Source of the DNA: Marinifilum breve
GTDB taxonomy: Bacteria; Bacteroidota; Bacteroidia; Bacteroidales; Marinifilaceae
Direction: 5' to 3'
Assembly (NCBI RefSeq): GCF_003202155.1
Contig: NZ_QFLI01000007.1
Location: 223,549 to 287,548, forward strand
Length of the DNA stretch: 64,000 nucleotides
Shown: positions 35,057 to 44,434 of the stretch, piece after piece
Position numbering within the stretch: position 1 is the first letter of the stretch
Layout: each line of letters starts with the position of its first letter
Notes under the pieces: model-generated
What the model was told of the DNA's origin: nothing
Database searches by the model: none
Seen by the model: only the letters and a program-made list of their open reading frames with translations
Position numbers and translations under genes: made by a program

Positions 35057-37534
35057 CTACTTAAATAGTTTCCTAAGAAGATCTTTCCCTTTTTTCTCTA
35101 ATTCCTTCTTAGCTTTTCTTTCCAGCTCTTTTGCAATTGCTTTTTGAGCCTGCTTAATTACCTTGCTTAAATCAGGTTTCACCACCGGATTATCAACTGT
35201 TCCTGTAATTTTAACTGCAACATCAAAAGCAGGCACATTTTCAAGACCTGGAACTTGGGCAAACATTTTATTAATATCACTACCCAAATCTTCTTTTGGC
35301 AATTTCATATCCATGGTAAAATCAAGCTTCCCATCTACCGATTGTGTTCCATATATGGTCGCAGGATTGCCTGCTACATTAGTCGTAAATGGCTTCACAA
35401 GCACATTCCCATTTGTGATTTCAAATTCCATATCGAATTGAGTAACCGAAATTCTTTTGTACTCATCGTTCTTTAAAGCTGCAGCCAATGCATCAAAAGC
35501 TTTATTTTCCTTAATCAAGATTTTACGAGAATGTAAAGATCCTTTACCATTTAAACTCGCTGGAATTGGATTCATCTCTGCATCAAGTAAACCAGTAATA
35601 TTCATATCCGACGAAACCTTTCCTTCACAATTCATGGCTATTGGCATCATTTGCTTAATCATACTTAGTGAATGATATGCATTGTTGATGTCAAAATTAT
35701 TGATATCCAAACCAAAATCGATTTCTGGTTTGGTCACATCAACAGTTTTGTACATTCCATTCATGGTCATGTTACCTTTAAGCATATTCATAGAAAGGTT
35801 GGTAAGTCTGGCTGATGCATTCTTTACCACAATTAATCCTTTCACATCCTTAATGTCCATGTTATCAAAACGAATGGTATTAAAGTTAGAGCTTAATCGT
35901 AAATCAAGATTTGCAGGAACCTCGATAACCGACAATGGAACTGTATCTGTCGAATTTTCAGCTTCCTCAGATTCTGTCATGAATTCGTTCAAATCCATCA
36001 TTTTCGAACTCATATTAAAGTTGCCTTTAAGAACCTTACCTTTCATTGCATAAGGAATGTAATTCTCTATTTTTCCCTTCAACTGAACATCTGATTTTCC
36101 AATTCTGGAATCGAAAGAGTTAAGACTAATGTAACGTGGAGTAAAGTCAAGAACTGATTTTATAATTTTAACCCCTTGAGGAAAATCAGGTGTTGTAAAT
36201 ACAAAATCATTCAAAACAACACTTCCTTTTGCCATAAATTTCTCAAACTCCTCTTTCTCAATTACTGAATAACGCCCTTTAAAAACCACATCTGAATTTA
36301 CCATCCCAGCAATTTTTACGCTGTCCATAGGAATGGCATGCTTAATCTTTTCAAAATCAACAATTCCTTTAAAGAAGCCACTTAAAAGAGGATCAGTCAT
36401 TGGATTTTTGACATGTAATTCTGCATCAAAAGGATTGTTAGCTACCTCAAAATGGAATTTGTTTACATCCGTTGTAAGCAAATCCAATTCACCACCCGGA
36501 TGATTTACTTGAGCATCAATTTGAATATTCTGAACTGACTCTGGTAAATCAGCATATTTTAAACTCGCTTTGCCTATCTTCAATTTGGCTCCAAAAGCAG
36601 GATATGATTCTTCTTTGAATTCGCCTTTTGCAAAAGCATTTAGTTCAAATTCTCCTGAGGTTTCCAGACCTTCCAAATCAGATTTAAATACGTCAGGAAC
36701 CATGGCCAACAAGGATTTGAAATCTGTCTTCTCAGCATTTAATTTAAGATCCATACTATATCCATCCTCAAGCATGCCAAGCTGACCATCAATACCAAAA
36801 TGCAGATCATTAATTCCTAGTTGGTTTTTCATGAATTTAAAGACCATATTTTCCAAATCCGCTGCAAGATCAGCAGTTAAATTCATATTTGCATTGTTCA
36901 AGTACCTTGCTCCTTCAAAATCGAAGCTAATGCCTGTTAAAGTAGTTGCTACATTTAAATTGGTTTCTTTAGCAGAGAAATCACCACTTAGATTTAAATC
37001 CAGGTCATTCACCGCGAAAGTAGCTTTCAGAGTGGCATCGTCATATAACAATCTGAAATTCTCTATTCTAACCTCATCAAAAATTACTTTAAAATCAGAA
37101 GCTTCTCCAGATTCTTCCTCCACAACTTCTTCGCCTGTTGTCTTTACAATGTCCCAATTGGCCTTTCCTGTTTCTAAAACTTTCGCATTCACTTTCGAAT
37201 CTGCCAAAACAATCGCACCAACTTTAATCTGCGAGCCTGATAAAGCTGAAGATAAATCTACAGCAGTATAGAGTCTACCTACAAAAGCCAATGTATCAGA
37301 TGCAAATTCATTTTTACCCACTACACTTACATTTTGCAATTCAATGTAAAGATTAGGGAAGTTTTTAAGCATAGATAGAGACAAATCTCCAATTTCTACT
37401 TTTGCATCAACAGTGTTATCAATTTCAGCTTTTACCTTTTCAAATATCTGATCTTTAAAAAAGTAAGGCAGTATAATTAATAGCGCTAAAAGGAAAACTA
37501 CAATTCCTCCAAAAATTTTAAGAAACTTCTTCAT
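35057..37534 (-). CDS. AsmA-family protein
   Basis: The 825-residue protein has one N-terminal membrane helix (about 7-26, FGGIVVFLLALLIILPYFF) and a very long periplasmic part. AsmA marks are VKAEIDNTVDAKVEIGDLSL and NLYIELQNVSVVG near the start, LSGDFSAKETNLNVATTLTG in the middle and GNVLVKPFTTNVAGNPATIY plus LDFTMDMKLPKED in the C-terminal AsmA region. The end is a Lys-rich helix (AIAKELERKAKKELEKKGKD). The family forms long beta-groove bridges linked to lipid transport between membranes and outer-membrane assembly. The precise role here is not known. It seems to be a single-gene unit. Confidence 0.85.
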   Translation of the reverse strand: MKKFLKIFGGIVVFLLALLIILPYFFKDQIFEKVKAEIDNTVDAKVEIGDLSLSMLKNFPNLYIELQNVSVVGKNEFASDTLAFVGRLYTAVDLSSALSGSQIKVGAIVLADSKVNAKVLETGKANWDIVKTTGEEVVEEESGEASDFKVIFDEVRIENFRLLYDDATLKATFAVNDLDLNLSGDFSAKETNLNVATTLTGISFDFEGARYLNNANMNLTADLAADLENMVFKFMKNQLGINDLHFGIDGQLGMLEDGYSMDLKLNAEKTDFKSLLAMVPDVFKSDLEGLETSGEFELNAFAKGEFKEESYPAFGAKLKIGKASLKYADLPESVQNIQIDAQVNHPGGELDLLTTDVNKFHFEVANNPFDAELHVKNPMTDPLLSGFFKGIVDFEKIKHAIPMDSVKIAGMVNSDVVFKGRYSVIEKEEFEKFMAKGSVVLNDFVFTTPDFPQGVKIIKSVLDFTPRYISLNSFDSRIGKSDVQLKGKIENYIPYAMKGKVLKGNFNMSSKMMDLNEFMTESEEAENSTDTVPLSVIEVPANLDLRLSSNFNTIRFDNMDIKDVKGLIVVKNASARLTNLSMNMLKGNMTMNGMYKTVDVTKPEIDFGLDINNFDINNAYHSLSMIKQMMPIAMNCEGKVSSDMNITGLLDAEMNPIPASLNGKGSLHSRKILIKENKAFDALAAALKNDEYKRISVTQFDMEFEITNGNVLVKPFTTNVAGNPATIYGTQSVDGKLDFTMDMKLPKEDLGSDINKMFAQVPGLENVPAFDVAVKITGTVDNPVVKPDLSKVIKQAQKAIAKELERKAKKELEKKGKDLLRKLFK

Positions 37535-37734
37535 TGTTAAAAGTCAATTTGGTTTTACATAACAAAAATAGAAAATACTTAGAGAATTACATCAACTGAT
37601 GATTTTAAATTCCAGTAAATGTAAAATTAATTTTTTTCGATTGATCTTTTCCTTCTATCTGAAAGATTTATAGTTTTTTAAGATTTAACGAGGGATCTGG
37701 AAGATATTTTTTCCAAAAAAAAGATAAAAAACAC

Positions 37735-37766
37735 TTGCATTACATTTCTAATTTTCCCTATATTTG
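37735..37766 (+). promoter_or_regulatory. Bacteroidota-type promoter of tRNA-Arg copy 1
   Basis: TTGC at 37735 and TATATTTG at 37759-37766 fit the TTTG/TAnnTTTG pattern of the major sigma factor of this phylum. They stand about 20 bases before the mature tRNA. Copy 2 has the same elements at 38036 and 38060-38067. Confidence 0.7.
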
Positions 37767-37786
37767 CAGCGCCTTTAAGGAAAAAC

Positions 37787-37863
37787 GGACGCGTAGCATA
37801 ACTGGATAGTGCACCACATTACGGCTGTGGAGGTTGGGGGTTCGACTCCCTCCGTGTTCACCA
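37787..37863 (+). tRNA. tRNA-Arg(ACG), copy 1
   Basis: A full cloverleaf of 77 bases including encoded CCA. Acceptor GGACGCG pairs with CGTGTTC; D stem GCAT/GTGC; anticodon stem CCACA/TGTGG with loop TTACGGC, giving anticodon ACG; T stem GGGGG/CCCTC with loop TTCGACT. ACG is read as ICG after deamination. Confidence 0.95.
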
Positions 37864-37867
37864 GAAG

Positions 37868-37898
37868 AGACTCATCAAACTAAGATGAGTCTTTTTTT
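37868..37898 (+). terminator. Terminator of tRNA-Arg copy 1
   Basis: AGACTCATC and GATGAGTCT pair around a seven-base loop, followed by seven T. Confidence 0.85.
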
Positions 37899-38035
37899 AT
37901 GCAATAAATTTAGGGCAAATCAGAGCTAAAAAATCAGAAATGGGATCATATTCCAATATCAAATAAATATTGAAAATTTAAATGCCTGATTGTAAAACAA
38001 AAAAGACATTTTTTCGTATTTTTTACTAGAAAGGC

Positions 38036-38067
38036 TTGCAATCATCAGGTAATTTTCCTTATATTTG
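38036..38067 (+). promoter_or_regulatory. Promoter of tRNA-Arg copy 2
   Basis: TTGC at 38036 and TATATTTG at 38060-38067, the same pattern and spacing as in copy 1. Confidence 0.7.
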
Positions 38068-38087
38068 CACCGCCTTTTTAAGGAAAC

Positions 38088-38164
38088 GGACGCGTAGCAT
38101 AACTGGATAGTGCACCACATTACGGCTGTGGAGGTTGGGGGTTCGACTCCCTCCGTGTTCACCA
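38088..38164 (+). tRNA. tRNA-Arg(ACG), copy 2
   Basis: The 77 bases are identical to copy 1, which starts 301 bases earlier. Flanks are similar too, so this is a tandem duplication of a whole transcription unit. Anticodon is ACG. Confidence 0.95.
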
Positions 38165-38168
38165 GAAG

Positions 38169-38198
38169 AGACTCATCAAACTAAGATGGGTCTTTTTT
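38169..38198 (+). terminator. Terminator of tRNA-Arg copy 2
   Basis: Same hairpin as copy 1 but with one change (GATGGGTCT), giving a G-U type or weaker pair, followed by six T. Confidence 0.8.
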
Positions 38199-38316
38199 AT
38201 ACCTTAAACTTGGAATGCAACATATCCCCCTACTTCCAAAACTTTCTTGGTAAAAGATCACATTTTTCCCTAGACTAATCCTTTTTTTTTAATTTCGCCA
38301 CCAATAACAAATTATT

Positions 38317-38778
38317 ATGGCAAAAAAGATTAAAACAAACGCATTACGCCTACTTGATAAGCATGGAGTAAACTACGAAGCAAAAGATTCTACCAACCTA
38401 AAAGCTGGGGATATGAGCGATCCTGATGCTTCGCTTATTCACAAAACTCTTGTTACTCGCGGGATAAGTAATGAACTCTATGTTTTTATCATTCCCTTAT
38501 CTAGCGAATTGGATTTAAAGAAAGCTGCCAAAGCTGCAGGCGAAAAGAAAATCTTAATGCTACCTGAAAAAGAATTGCTGCCTAACACTGGCTACATAAA
38601 AGGAGGATGCTCTCCTATTGGCATGAAAAAACAATACAAAACCTTTTTAGAGGCTAGTTCAGTATCTATGGAGCAGGTTATTGTAAGCGGCGGAAAAGTA
38701 AACTTTAGGATAAAACTAAAGCCACAAGATCTAATGCAAATTATCAATGCCAAAGAGTTTGATATTATTCAATTCTAA
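38317..38778 (+). CDS. ybaK: Cys-tRNA(Pro)/Cys-tRNA(Cys) deacylase YbaK
   Basis: The 153-residue protein fits the YbaK/EbsC family, which removes Cys from mischarged tRNA-Pro. Marks are the early TNALRLLDKHGVNYEAKD, the HKTLVTRG block with the catalytic-region Lys, FIIPLSSELDLKKAAKAAG, and the family-specific TGYIKGGCSPIGMKKQYKTF (GG.SP.G). The ending VSGGKVNFRIKLKPQDLMQI is also typical. The gene stands alone between the tRNA genes and the C45-type hydrolase. Confidence 0.9.
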   Translation: MAKKIKTNALRLLDKHGVNYEAKDSTNLKAGDMSDPDASLIHKTLVTRGISNELYVFIIPLSSELDLKKAAKAAGEKKILMLPEKELLPNTGYIKGGCSPIGMKKQYKTFLEASSVSMEQVIVSGGKVNFRIKLKPQDLMQIINAKEFDIIQF

Positions 38779-39122
38779 CAATGTAGGAATATCTTATTTC
38801 AAAGTCACGATCTATAATTAATTATACATTACTCTCCCTCAAAATTGAATAGCAAAAAGTACATCAAGGGTTTCGTTACCTCAAAAATAAAAGTGACTTA
38901 CCATAAACGAACACATTCTGTTGGATATTCCAACAATCATTTTAATTCACAATTCACAAGCTACTGTTAATCTGATACATGATTGTTTGGCACAATACTT
39001 GGCATATAAGTGTAGGTTTGACAAACAACAATTCCCAATTCACAGTTAAGTACACATGTATCCTTCTGTGATGTATATTGCATCAAACCTGTCGGTATAA
39101 AATCAAAATAACTGTCACTGAT
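38779..39122. other. Intergenic region
   Basis: No gene seen. GTTGGAtatTCCAAC (38920-38934) is a perfect 6-bp hairpin. TTGG at 38987 with TAGGTTTG at 39013-39020 fits a promoter for the hydrolase gene, with moderate support. Confidence 0.5.
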
Positions 39123-40913
39123 ATGAAATTAAAACATCTGAGCATTTTAACAGCTCTTCTTCTATCCTCTTTGCTACTTTTCGCAAAAGATTACCAATAC
39201 AATGAAAAAAATGGAGTCAGAACCTTTCACCAGGGAAGCATGTTCGTAAAGGAGGGTGTTCCTTTCCTAACCGTTAAAGGCGACTCTTACGAAATGGGGC
39301 TGCAGTATGGCGTGTTGATGAATGATCAAATCATGGAAATGCAGGTTAAAGTGGATAGCATAGTAGAAAAATATGTTGGCAAGTTTTTCTTAAAAAAATG
39401 GATTGCCAATATGGTTTTAAAATCCAAGATCAGGAAATTAGAAAAAAGAATACCACAAGAGTTCATTGCAGAACTGGAAGGAATGGCAAAGGGCTGTGAT
39501 CTTAACCTGCGTGAAGTAAAAACCATTGCTTACTTTCCTCAGCTCTTTTTTGAGATCAGTTGTACGTCTTTTGTTTTAAAAAATGAGAATGGCATTGTGC
39601 ATGGTAGAAATCTGGATTGGCCCGGTATCGAAACTTTTGCCAAATTCCCGCTAATCGTAAACTATCACCGTAAGGAGAAAATACCGACAACCATTTTAAG
39701 TTTCGTTTGCTACCCCGGTGCTTATACGGGCATGAATCACAATGGTCTAAGCATGTCAATTAATATGAATGGCTGTCCAATCCCCGAAGACAAAGAGGAA
39801 AGTGATTATGTGACTGACATGCCCATGCCTTTTCAATTGCGTCATGTAATGGAAAATGCCGATGAATTGAGCGAAGTTGATGAGATGTTTGAGAATTACA
39901 GCACACATGGCTGGTTTATTACGGTTGGCAGCCATAAGGATCAATCGGGTGCCATGTACGAATTGACCCGAGGAGAATGCATCAAAAATAAAATGCAGAA
40001 TAATTATGTGGGTGTAACCAACCTTGCTGTATCTGAAAAAGGAAGATATGAATACAGTCCGATTAACATGCATGGAGAAGACAATATCAGCAGAGAAGAC
40101 AAACTAAAAGAACTGAATCAAAACATCTCCAATGATAATTTGGTTGACAAAGCCTACCAAATGGTTTCCTCTACGGCTTTTTACGAATTGCCTTGCGACT
40201 TGTACCATAGTAGTTGTATAAATAATAACATAACCGTAAAATCGTGCATTATGGATAATACAGAACAGAAAATCTATTTTGCCTATGGAGAGCAGTTAGC
40301 CGGATGCAACCAATTTCTTTCTTACGATATAAAAAGTGAGGAAGTAGGGATTTACAAAGAGAAACAAGAAATTCCAGACGAAGCATATTATAATGGAAGA
40401 AAAGCGTATCGAAAATGGCTTAAAACTTTATTTACGAATAAAAAGCAATTGGAAAAAGAAGACTATAAGAAAATCATAGATCAGATTGATCAGTTTAACT
40501 TACACCCTGCCTACAAATCCAACGAATTGAGAAAATGCTATGTAAATATTAAGAACAAAGAAAAAGCGTATGAGTGTGCTGAAAAATATATTGAGCTACT
40601 GCCAACATATGGATCAGCCTATTATGGAAAATATTACGCCTGTAAAGGTTTCAATGATTACAAAAAAGCAATCGAAAGCCTTCAAATCATGTTAGATAAG
40701 GCACACAATACTACAGCAGATTTCTTTTATGCCAAGTGTGATATTTTAAGTTTGTACGACAAAATGCAAAGCCAATCTCCAAATCCTGAGAACATTCGCC
40801 AAATGAAAAAGCTTAACCAGGAAATCAAAGAACTTTCCAAACCCTTCTTTACCGCAAAATGGATAAAAGAAAAGATGGATAAAATGGATGAGATTGTGAA
40901 AAAATACGAATAA
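39123..40913 (+). CDS. Exported C45/NAAA-like N-terminal-Cys hydrolase with TPR-like tail
   Basis: I start at ATG 39123, which opens a signal peptide (about 1-21, LSILTALLLSSLLLFAKD); the ATG at 39078 adds a poor leader. The 596-residue protein has FLTVKGDSYEMGLQYGVLM near the start and ISCTSFVLKNENGIVHGRNLDW (about 145-166, in part), where Cys of SCTS is the expected nucleophile freed by self-cleavage, as in acyl-CoA:6-aminopenicillanate acyltransferases, acid ceramidase-like and choloylglycine hydrolases. GMNHNGLSMSIN is also family-like. Residues about 400-590 are helical with TPR-like pairs (AYECAEKYIELLPTYGSAYY). The substrate, an amide or lactone, is not known. Confidence 0.8.
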   Translation: MKLKHLSILTALLLSSLLLFAKDYQYNEKNGVRTFHQGSMFVKEGVPFLTVKGDSYEMGLQYGVLMNDQIMEMQVKVDSIVEKYVGKFFLKKWIANMVLKSKIRKLEKRIPQEFIAELEGMAKGCDLNLREVKTIAYFPQLFFEISCTSFVLKNENGIVHGRNLDWPGIETFAKFPLIVNYHRKEKIPTTILSFVCYPGAYTGMNHNGLSMSINMNGCPIPEDKEESDYVTDMPMPFQLRHVMENADELSEVDEMFENYSTHGWFITVGSHKDQSGAMYELTRGECIKNKMQNNYVGVTNLAVSEKGRYEYSPINMHGEDNISREDKLKELNQNISNDNLVDKAYQMVSSTAFYELPCDLYHSSCINNNITVKSCIMDNTEQKIYFAYGEQLAGCNQFLSYDIKSEEVGIYKEKQEIPDEAYYNGRKAYRKWLKTLFTNKKQLEKEDYKKIIDQIDQFNLHPAYKSNELRKCYVNIKNKEKAYECAEKYIELLPTYGSAYYGKYYACKGFNDYKKAIESLQIMLDKAHNTTADFFYAKCDILSLYDKMQSQSPNPENIRQMKKLNQEIKELSKPFFTAKWIKEKMDKMDEIVKKYE

Positions 40914-40991
40914 GGAATTATAACAAGAGCATGTTGTAATTATTAAAAAAGAGGATATCGTGTAGATAGCCTAATTTGTATTAAAAAAAAT

Positions 40992-41025
40992 AAAAAGGTA
41001 GCCTCTTTAATGCGTGGCTACCTTT
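40992..41025. terminator. Bidirectional terminator between convergent genes
   Basis: AAAAGGTAGCC and GGCTACCTTTT pair around a 12-base loop with A- and T-runs on either side. Confidence 0.85.
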
Positions 41026-41052
41026 TCTCTTAAGTTTCAATCAGTCTTACCC

Positions 41053-41676
41053 TTAAAAACTGAGCTTGTAAACATTCGATTCCTTTCCAACTTTAGTATC
41101 CTTAACAATGTAAAAGAAGGTATATTCTCTTAACTCATAAGACTGTTCATCTTTCTTCTCGCGAACATCGATGTATTGGGTTCCATTGCAGGTATCCAAA
41201 TACTTAAAATGGCCTTCCCCATTAATTCGACTGTAAATGCGAACTCCATCAGTTCCTTGTTTTGAAATCTTAATGGTTGGGTATCCACCTTGCATTTTCA
41301 CTTTTACTTCCGGCTTCATATCTGCGGTATCCTGATTGGTATAGGTGATTTCAATTCCTAAATCAACACCAATTGCCTTGGTATAATTGGGCTTAGCCAT
41401 CAGCTCAACTCTTCTGTTACGCATGTAAGGAGTCAAAACACCTCTGGACTCATTGAGTTCCTCAATTTTTGCACTGGCATTGGCTACTGCAATATCTTTG
41501 GCCTCTTTTTTTGCAATAACATCATCCATAATTGCAATATCCGCAGCAATTTCCTCATCTGTTAAACCTAAAATGTCTTTGTAGAGTGGAAGTTTCTTTT
41601 TGTAGACAGCGGCTTTATCAACATAGATATTCTCAGGTCCTGCGATAAAGTCATGTCGCTTTTTAAGTATAGTCAT
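41053..41676 (-). CDS. Unrecognised soluble protein
   Basis: The 207-residue protein has no signal peptide. Residues 1-95 are helical (VYKKKLPLYKDILGLTDEEI, then MDDVIAKKEAKDIAVANASA). Residues about 100-207 are strand-rich (IGVDLGIEITYTNQDTADMK, KVKMQGGYPTIKISKQGTDG, VRIYSRINGEGHFKYLDTC and ELREYTFFYIVKDTKVG), which looks like a fibronectin-type or similar beta-sandwich. I do not recognise the family. The 1.3-kb non-coding block with phased palindromes lies upstream, so the array could control it, but the distance (about 730 bases) is large. Confidence 0.55.
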   Translation of the reverse strand: MTILKKRHDFIAGPENIYVDKAAVYKKKLPLYKDILGLTDEEIAADIAIMDDVIAKKEAKDIAVANASAKIEELNESRGVLTPYMRNRRVELMAKPNYTKAIGVDLGIEITYTNQDTADMKPEVKVKMQGGYPTIKISKQGTDGVRIYSRINGEGHFKYLDTCNGTQYIDVREKKDEQSYELREYTFFYIVKDTKVGKESNVYKLSF

Positions 41677-42402
41677 AACTATTAAGTATTAATTCAATAA
41701 CTGGAGCAAGATCATAAACCATTTAGATTAGTCATTTCTTTTTGAGCTTACCCCCATAAAATCCATCATATAAAACAAATCTTTAAAAATTTATATCGAT
41801 TTACATATTCAGAATAGAAAAAACTTCCATCCCAATGATTGAACCAAATTGTAATGAGTTACATTTCTTATTGTTAGCGTAACTTGTTAGGAAGAGAATT
41901 GGTTTTACGAAAAGCCAGAACGATTCAACAATATAACAACCAATCCAAGTCCTTCAATTCAACGAGAATAAACTTTTCATTATTAAAGTTAGAAGAGAAG
42001 CACAAAAACAAATCACAAATCAACAAAAAATTTTATTCAATTATTATGATTTATCCTCCTCCCTTTCATCAAGTATCTTATACAATTGATAATACATTTT
42101 TATGACTACTATAAGAGATGCAGAAATTTGAAAATTTCATTTTTCAAATTCGAAAACATTCATTTTCTCAAACAAGAACATAAAAAACAAGATGTTTTCA
42201 AAAACAGAATAACACTCCAATTCCTTACAAACAGTACCATATAGCCTCGAAACTTTTCATTGATATAACAAATCATCACAAAATCATTTCAATCATTCAG
42301 TCCATCAAAAAAAATTTTCATCCAAAAAAACGATCCAATTTATGTTAATTCATTTTAAGAATATCCGGCTTTATTATATCCCTATGAGGTCATTTCTTAA
42401 AC

Positions 42403-42712
42403 TGTGAGAGTGATTTTTTGGAGTGTTTTGTGGCAATTTTCGGGTGAAAATGTCCACAAAAAACATGTGAGAGCAATTCTCACACTATATTCTGACGACT
42501 TTCAAATGTGAGAATCTTCAAAAAACATATAAATATCCAGCTTGAACATGAAAATCGCAATTTTCAAATGTGAGAATCGTTAAAAAACAGCTTAGCTGAA
42601 GATTTTCACGTGTGAGATTCACTCTCACACATGTGAGAATGAGTCTCACACTCTAATCTGAGCATTTTTAAGTGTGAGAACTCACCAAAATAATGTGAGA
42701 ATCACTCTCAAA
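42403..42712. repeat. Array of TGTGAGA palindromes at about 21-bp phase
   Basis: TGTGAGA occurs at 42403, 42466, 42507, 42569, 42611, 42632, 42673 and 42694. The gaps are 63, 41, 62, 42, 21, 41 and 21, that is close to multiples of 21. Three copies are full dyads TGTGAGA-N5-TCTCACA (42466-42484, 42611-42629, 42632-42650), and a fourth is near-perfect (42694-42712). Intermediate positions hold weaker relatives such as TGAAAATCGCAATTTTCA (42549-42566). Confidence 0.88.
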
Positions 42713-42947
42713 CCCTTTAATTTCGGGCTTTCTTGTAATTCTTACTCTCAAAACTGTTTTTGAACACCCCTAAAACTTGCCCTCTATACATATATAAGGT
42801 ATATAAATACTCTTGCCCTAATTTTCGTGAAGTTTCATTTGAACTATTTTATTGTTAATAATTTTTCAGTCAACTTCTATTTTTACGAGCTTAAAAATTG
42901 ACTTCATTTTAGAAGAAAACGTCATACTTTTCTCTCTAATGAGAAAA

Positions 42948-42979
42948 AAAGGCTACAATGTAAATATATTGTAGCCTTT
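42948..42979 (-). terminator. Terminator of the cytochrome c peroxidase gene
   Basis: AAAGGCTACAAT and ATTGTAGCCTTT pair around an eight-base loop; an A-run on the left is a T-run on the minus strand. It is 23 bases past the stop codon. Confidence 0.82.
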
Positions 42980-43001
42980 ATGTTATTGTAATTTTTAAAA
43001 C

Positions 43002-44165
43002 TTATTTAATATTTCCTCCTACTGGTAATCCACTCGGAACTTTTTGGGGTATTGTCTTATCAAAACTGTAATCATCAAGTGTTTTTAAAAAAGCAATAAT
43101 AGCATCAAAATGCTCATCATCCAATTGTAAGTCACGAATTTCAGGATCAAGTTGCGAATAATTGAGGTTTGAATTTATATTGTCATTACCTTCATCATTT
43201 TCGCCTACATCCTCATAAAACTGCATTACTTCTTCAAGCGTGGCATGTATTCCATTGTGCATATAAGGACCTGTAATGGATAAATTTCTTAATGTTGGTG
43301 TACGAAAATCATATGAACCAGCTCCCTCATCGGGAGGATAAACATTATCAGGAACACCAATAGAGTGTAATTTATAGTCTGAAAACATCGGACCACTATG
43401 ACAATCAGCACAACCAACTTGGATAAATGCATTCATTCCTTGCACTTCATGATCAGTCATAGCTGTTAGGTCACCATTCATATACTGATCAAATCGACTA
43501 TTGTTTGCAATTATACCTCTCTCATAAGTCGCAATGGCTTTAAATATTCTTTCTTCACTAATCTCTTCATCCCCATAAGCTTGTAAAAACATAGTTTTAT
43601 ATTCAGGAATCAGCTCTAATCGTTGAATAATTATATCAATAATATGTTCTTCGCTTATTGCATCCCCTCTCATTTCTTCCATTGATAAAGGTGGTCCTCC
43701 TGCTTGATCTTCCAGTGAAGATGCTCGACTATCCCAAAACATAGGGGCATCTAAGGGGTTATAATTGCCACTTATATCAATTCCAGTAAAAGCTGTATTA
43801 ATAATAGTTGGAGCATTACGTCGGGTTAAACTACCACCAGATCTTGCCTCTCCCATACCAACTCCACCTACTCCTTGTGAAAATTTTAATCCATCAGCAT
43901 AACCCAATTGCGGATGATGACAAGTAACGCAAGCTACATCTTTATTACCTGATAAGATGGGATCCCAATAGAGCATTTTCCCGAGCTCATCTTTTTCATT
44001 TGAGTATAAATTATTTGTAGGATAAACAACATTTTTAGGTAAGGCCGTAATGATTTGTTTTATTTCTGAGTCAGACAAAATTGGTATGTCAAAATTGTCT
44101 TCACAAGAAACAAAATAAGATATTATCAATCCTCCTACGAGTAAAAGCTTGCCTTTTTGTTTCAT
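43002..44165 (-). CDS. Di-haem cytochrome c peroxidase
   Basis: I start at ATG 44165, which opens a lipoprotein signal (ending YFVSC, Cys at 21); an ATG at 44195 is in frame but adds a poor leader. The 387-residue protein has two haem sites: CVTCH (in DVACVTCHHPQLGYADG) and CADCH (in VGCADCHSGPMFSDYKLHS). Other family marks are PFWDSR-like FWDSRASSLEDQAGGPPL, MRGDA and FRTPTLRNLSITGPYMHNG with the distal ligand Met. The enzyme reduces hydrogen peroxide in the periplasm with electrons from small cytochromes. A dyad of FNR type lies upstream, and a Crp/Fnr-type regulator is the next gene. Confidence 0.92.
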   Translation of the reverse strand: MKQKGKLLLVGGLIISYFVSCEDNFDIPILSDSEIKQIITALPKNVVYPTNNLYSNEKDELGKMLYWDPILSGNKDVACVTCHHPQLGYADGLKFSQGVGGVGMGEARSGGSLTRRNAPTIINTAFTGIDISGNYNPLDAPMFWDSRASSLEDQAGGPPLSMEEMRGDAISEEHIIDIIIQRLELIPEYKTMFLQAYGDEEISEERIFKAIATYERGIIANNSRFDQYMNGDLTAMTDHEVQGMNAFIQVGCADCHSGPMFSDYKLHSIGVPDNVYPPDEGAGSYDFRTPTLRNLSITGPYMHNGIHATLEEVMQFYEDVGENDEGNDNINSNLNYSQLDPEIRDLQLDDEHFDAIIAFLKTLDDYSFDKTIPQKVPSGLPVGGNIK

Positions 44166-44226
44166 ATTACTATCATTTAAAAGTTTCTTAAACAACAGTA
44201 AAACTATATCATCAAATGCTATGGAT

Positions 44227-44244
44227 CATTGATCTATGTCAATG
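44227..44244 (-). promoter_or_regulatory. FNR/CRP-like operator upstream of the peroxidase gene
   Basis: CATTGATCTATGTCAATG is a perfect 6-6-6 dyad, one base off the FNR consensus TTGATN4ATCAA. It lies 62 bases before the peroxidase start codon and points to anaerobic or nitrosative control by a Crp/Fnr-type protein. Confidence 0.65.
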
Positions 44245-44434
44245 AATTATATATCTAACTTTAATTAACAATTCATAACACAATTTAAATCATTTAGCCA
44301 AACGAAATCACTTCCTTAAATACATTTACTTTTGAGTTTAAAACCTATACAATTTAAACACTCAAAAATTATTACTTATACATGTAGCACAATGCTCATA
44401 GTATATCATTAAGTAGTAAACAATAAGCGTCTTT

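Larger units (their letters stand above)
41677..43001. other. Long A+T-rich non-coding region
   Basis: About 1.3 kb without a credible gene in either strand. The first 700 bases are A-rich and I see nothing in them. The region 42403-42712 is a degenerate 21-bp array of palindromes. The end carries a terminator (42948-42979). Confidence 0.7.

Noticed and set aside
36831-37271. Long antisense frame opposite the AsmA-like gene
   Set aside because: Shadow of the coding strand; the minus-strand protein has clear family features over the whole length.
41884-42105. Open frame of 73 codons in the long non-coding region
   Set aside because: A-rich, no start context, no known protein features; likely chance.
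42403-42712. Possible CRISPR array
   Set aside because: The repeats are short palindromes without unique spacers of constant length, and no cas gene is present.
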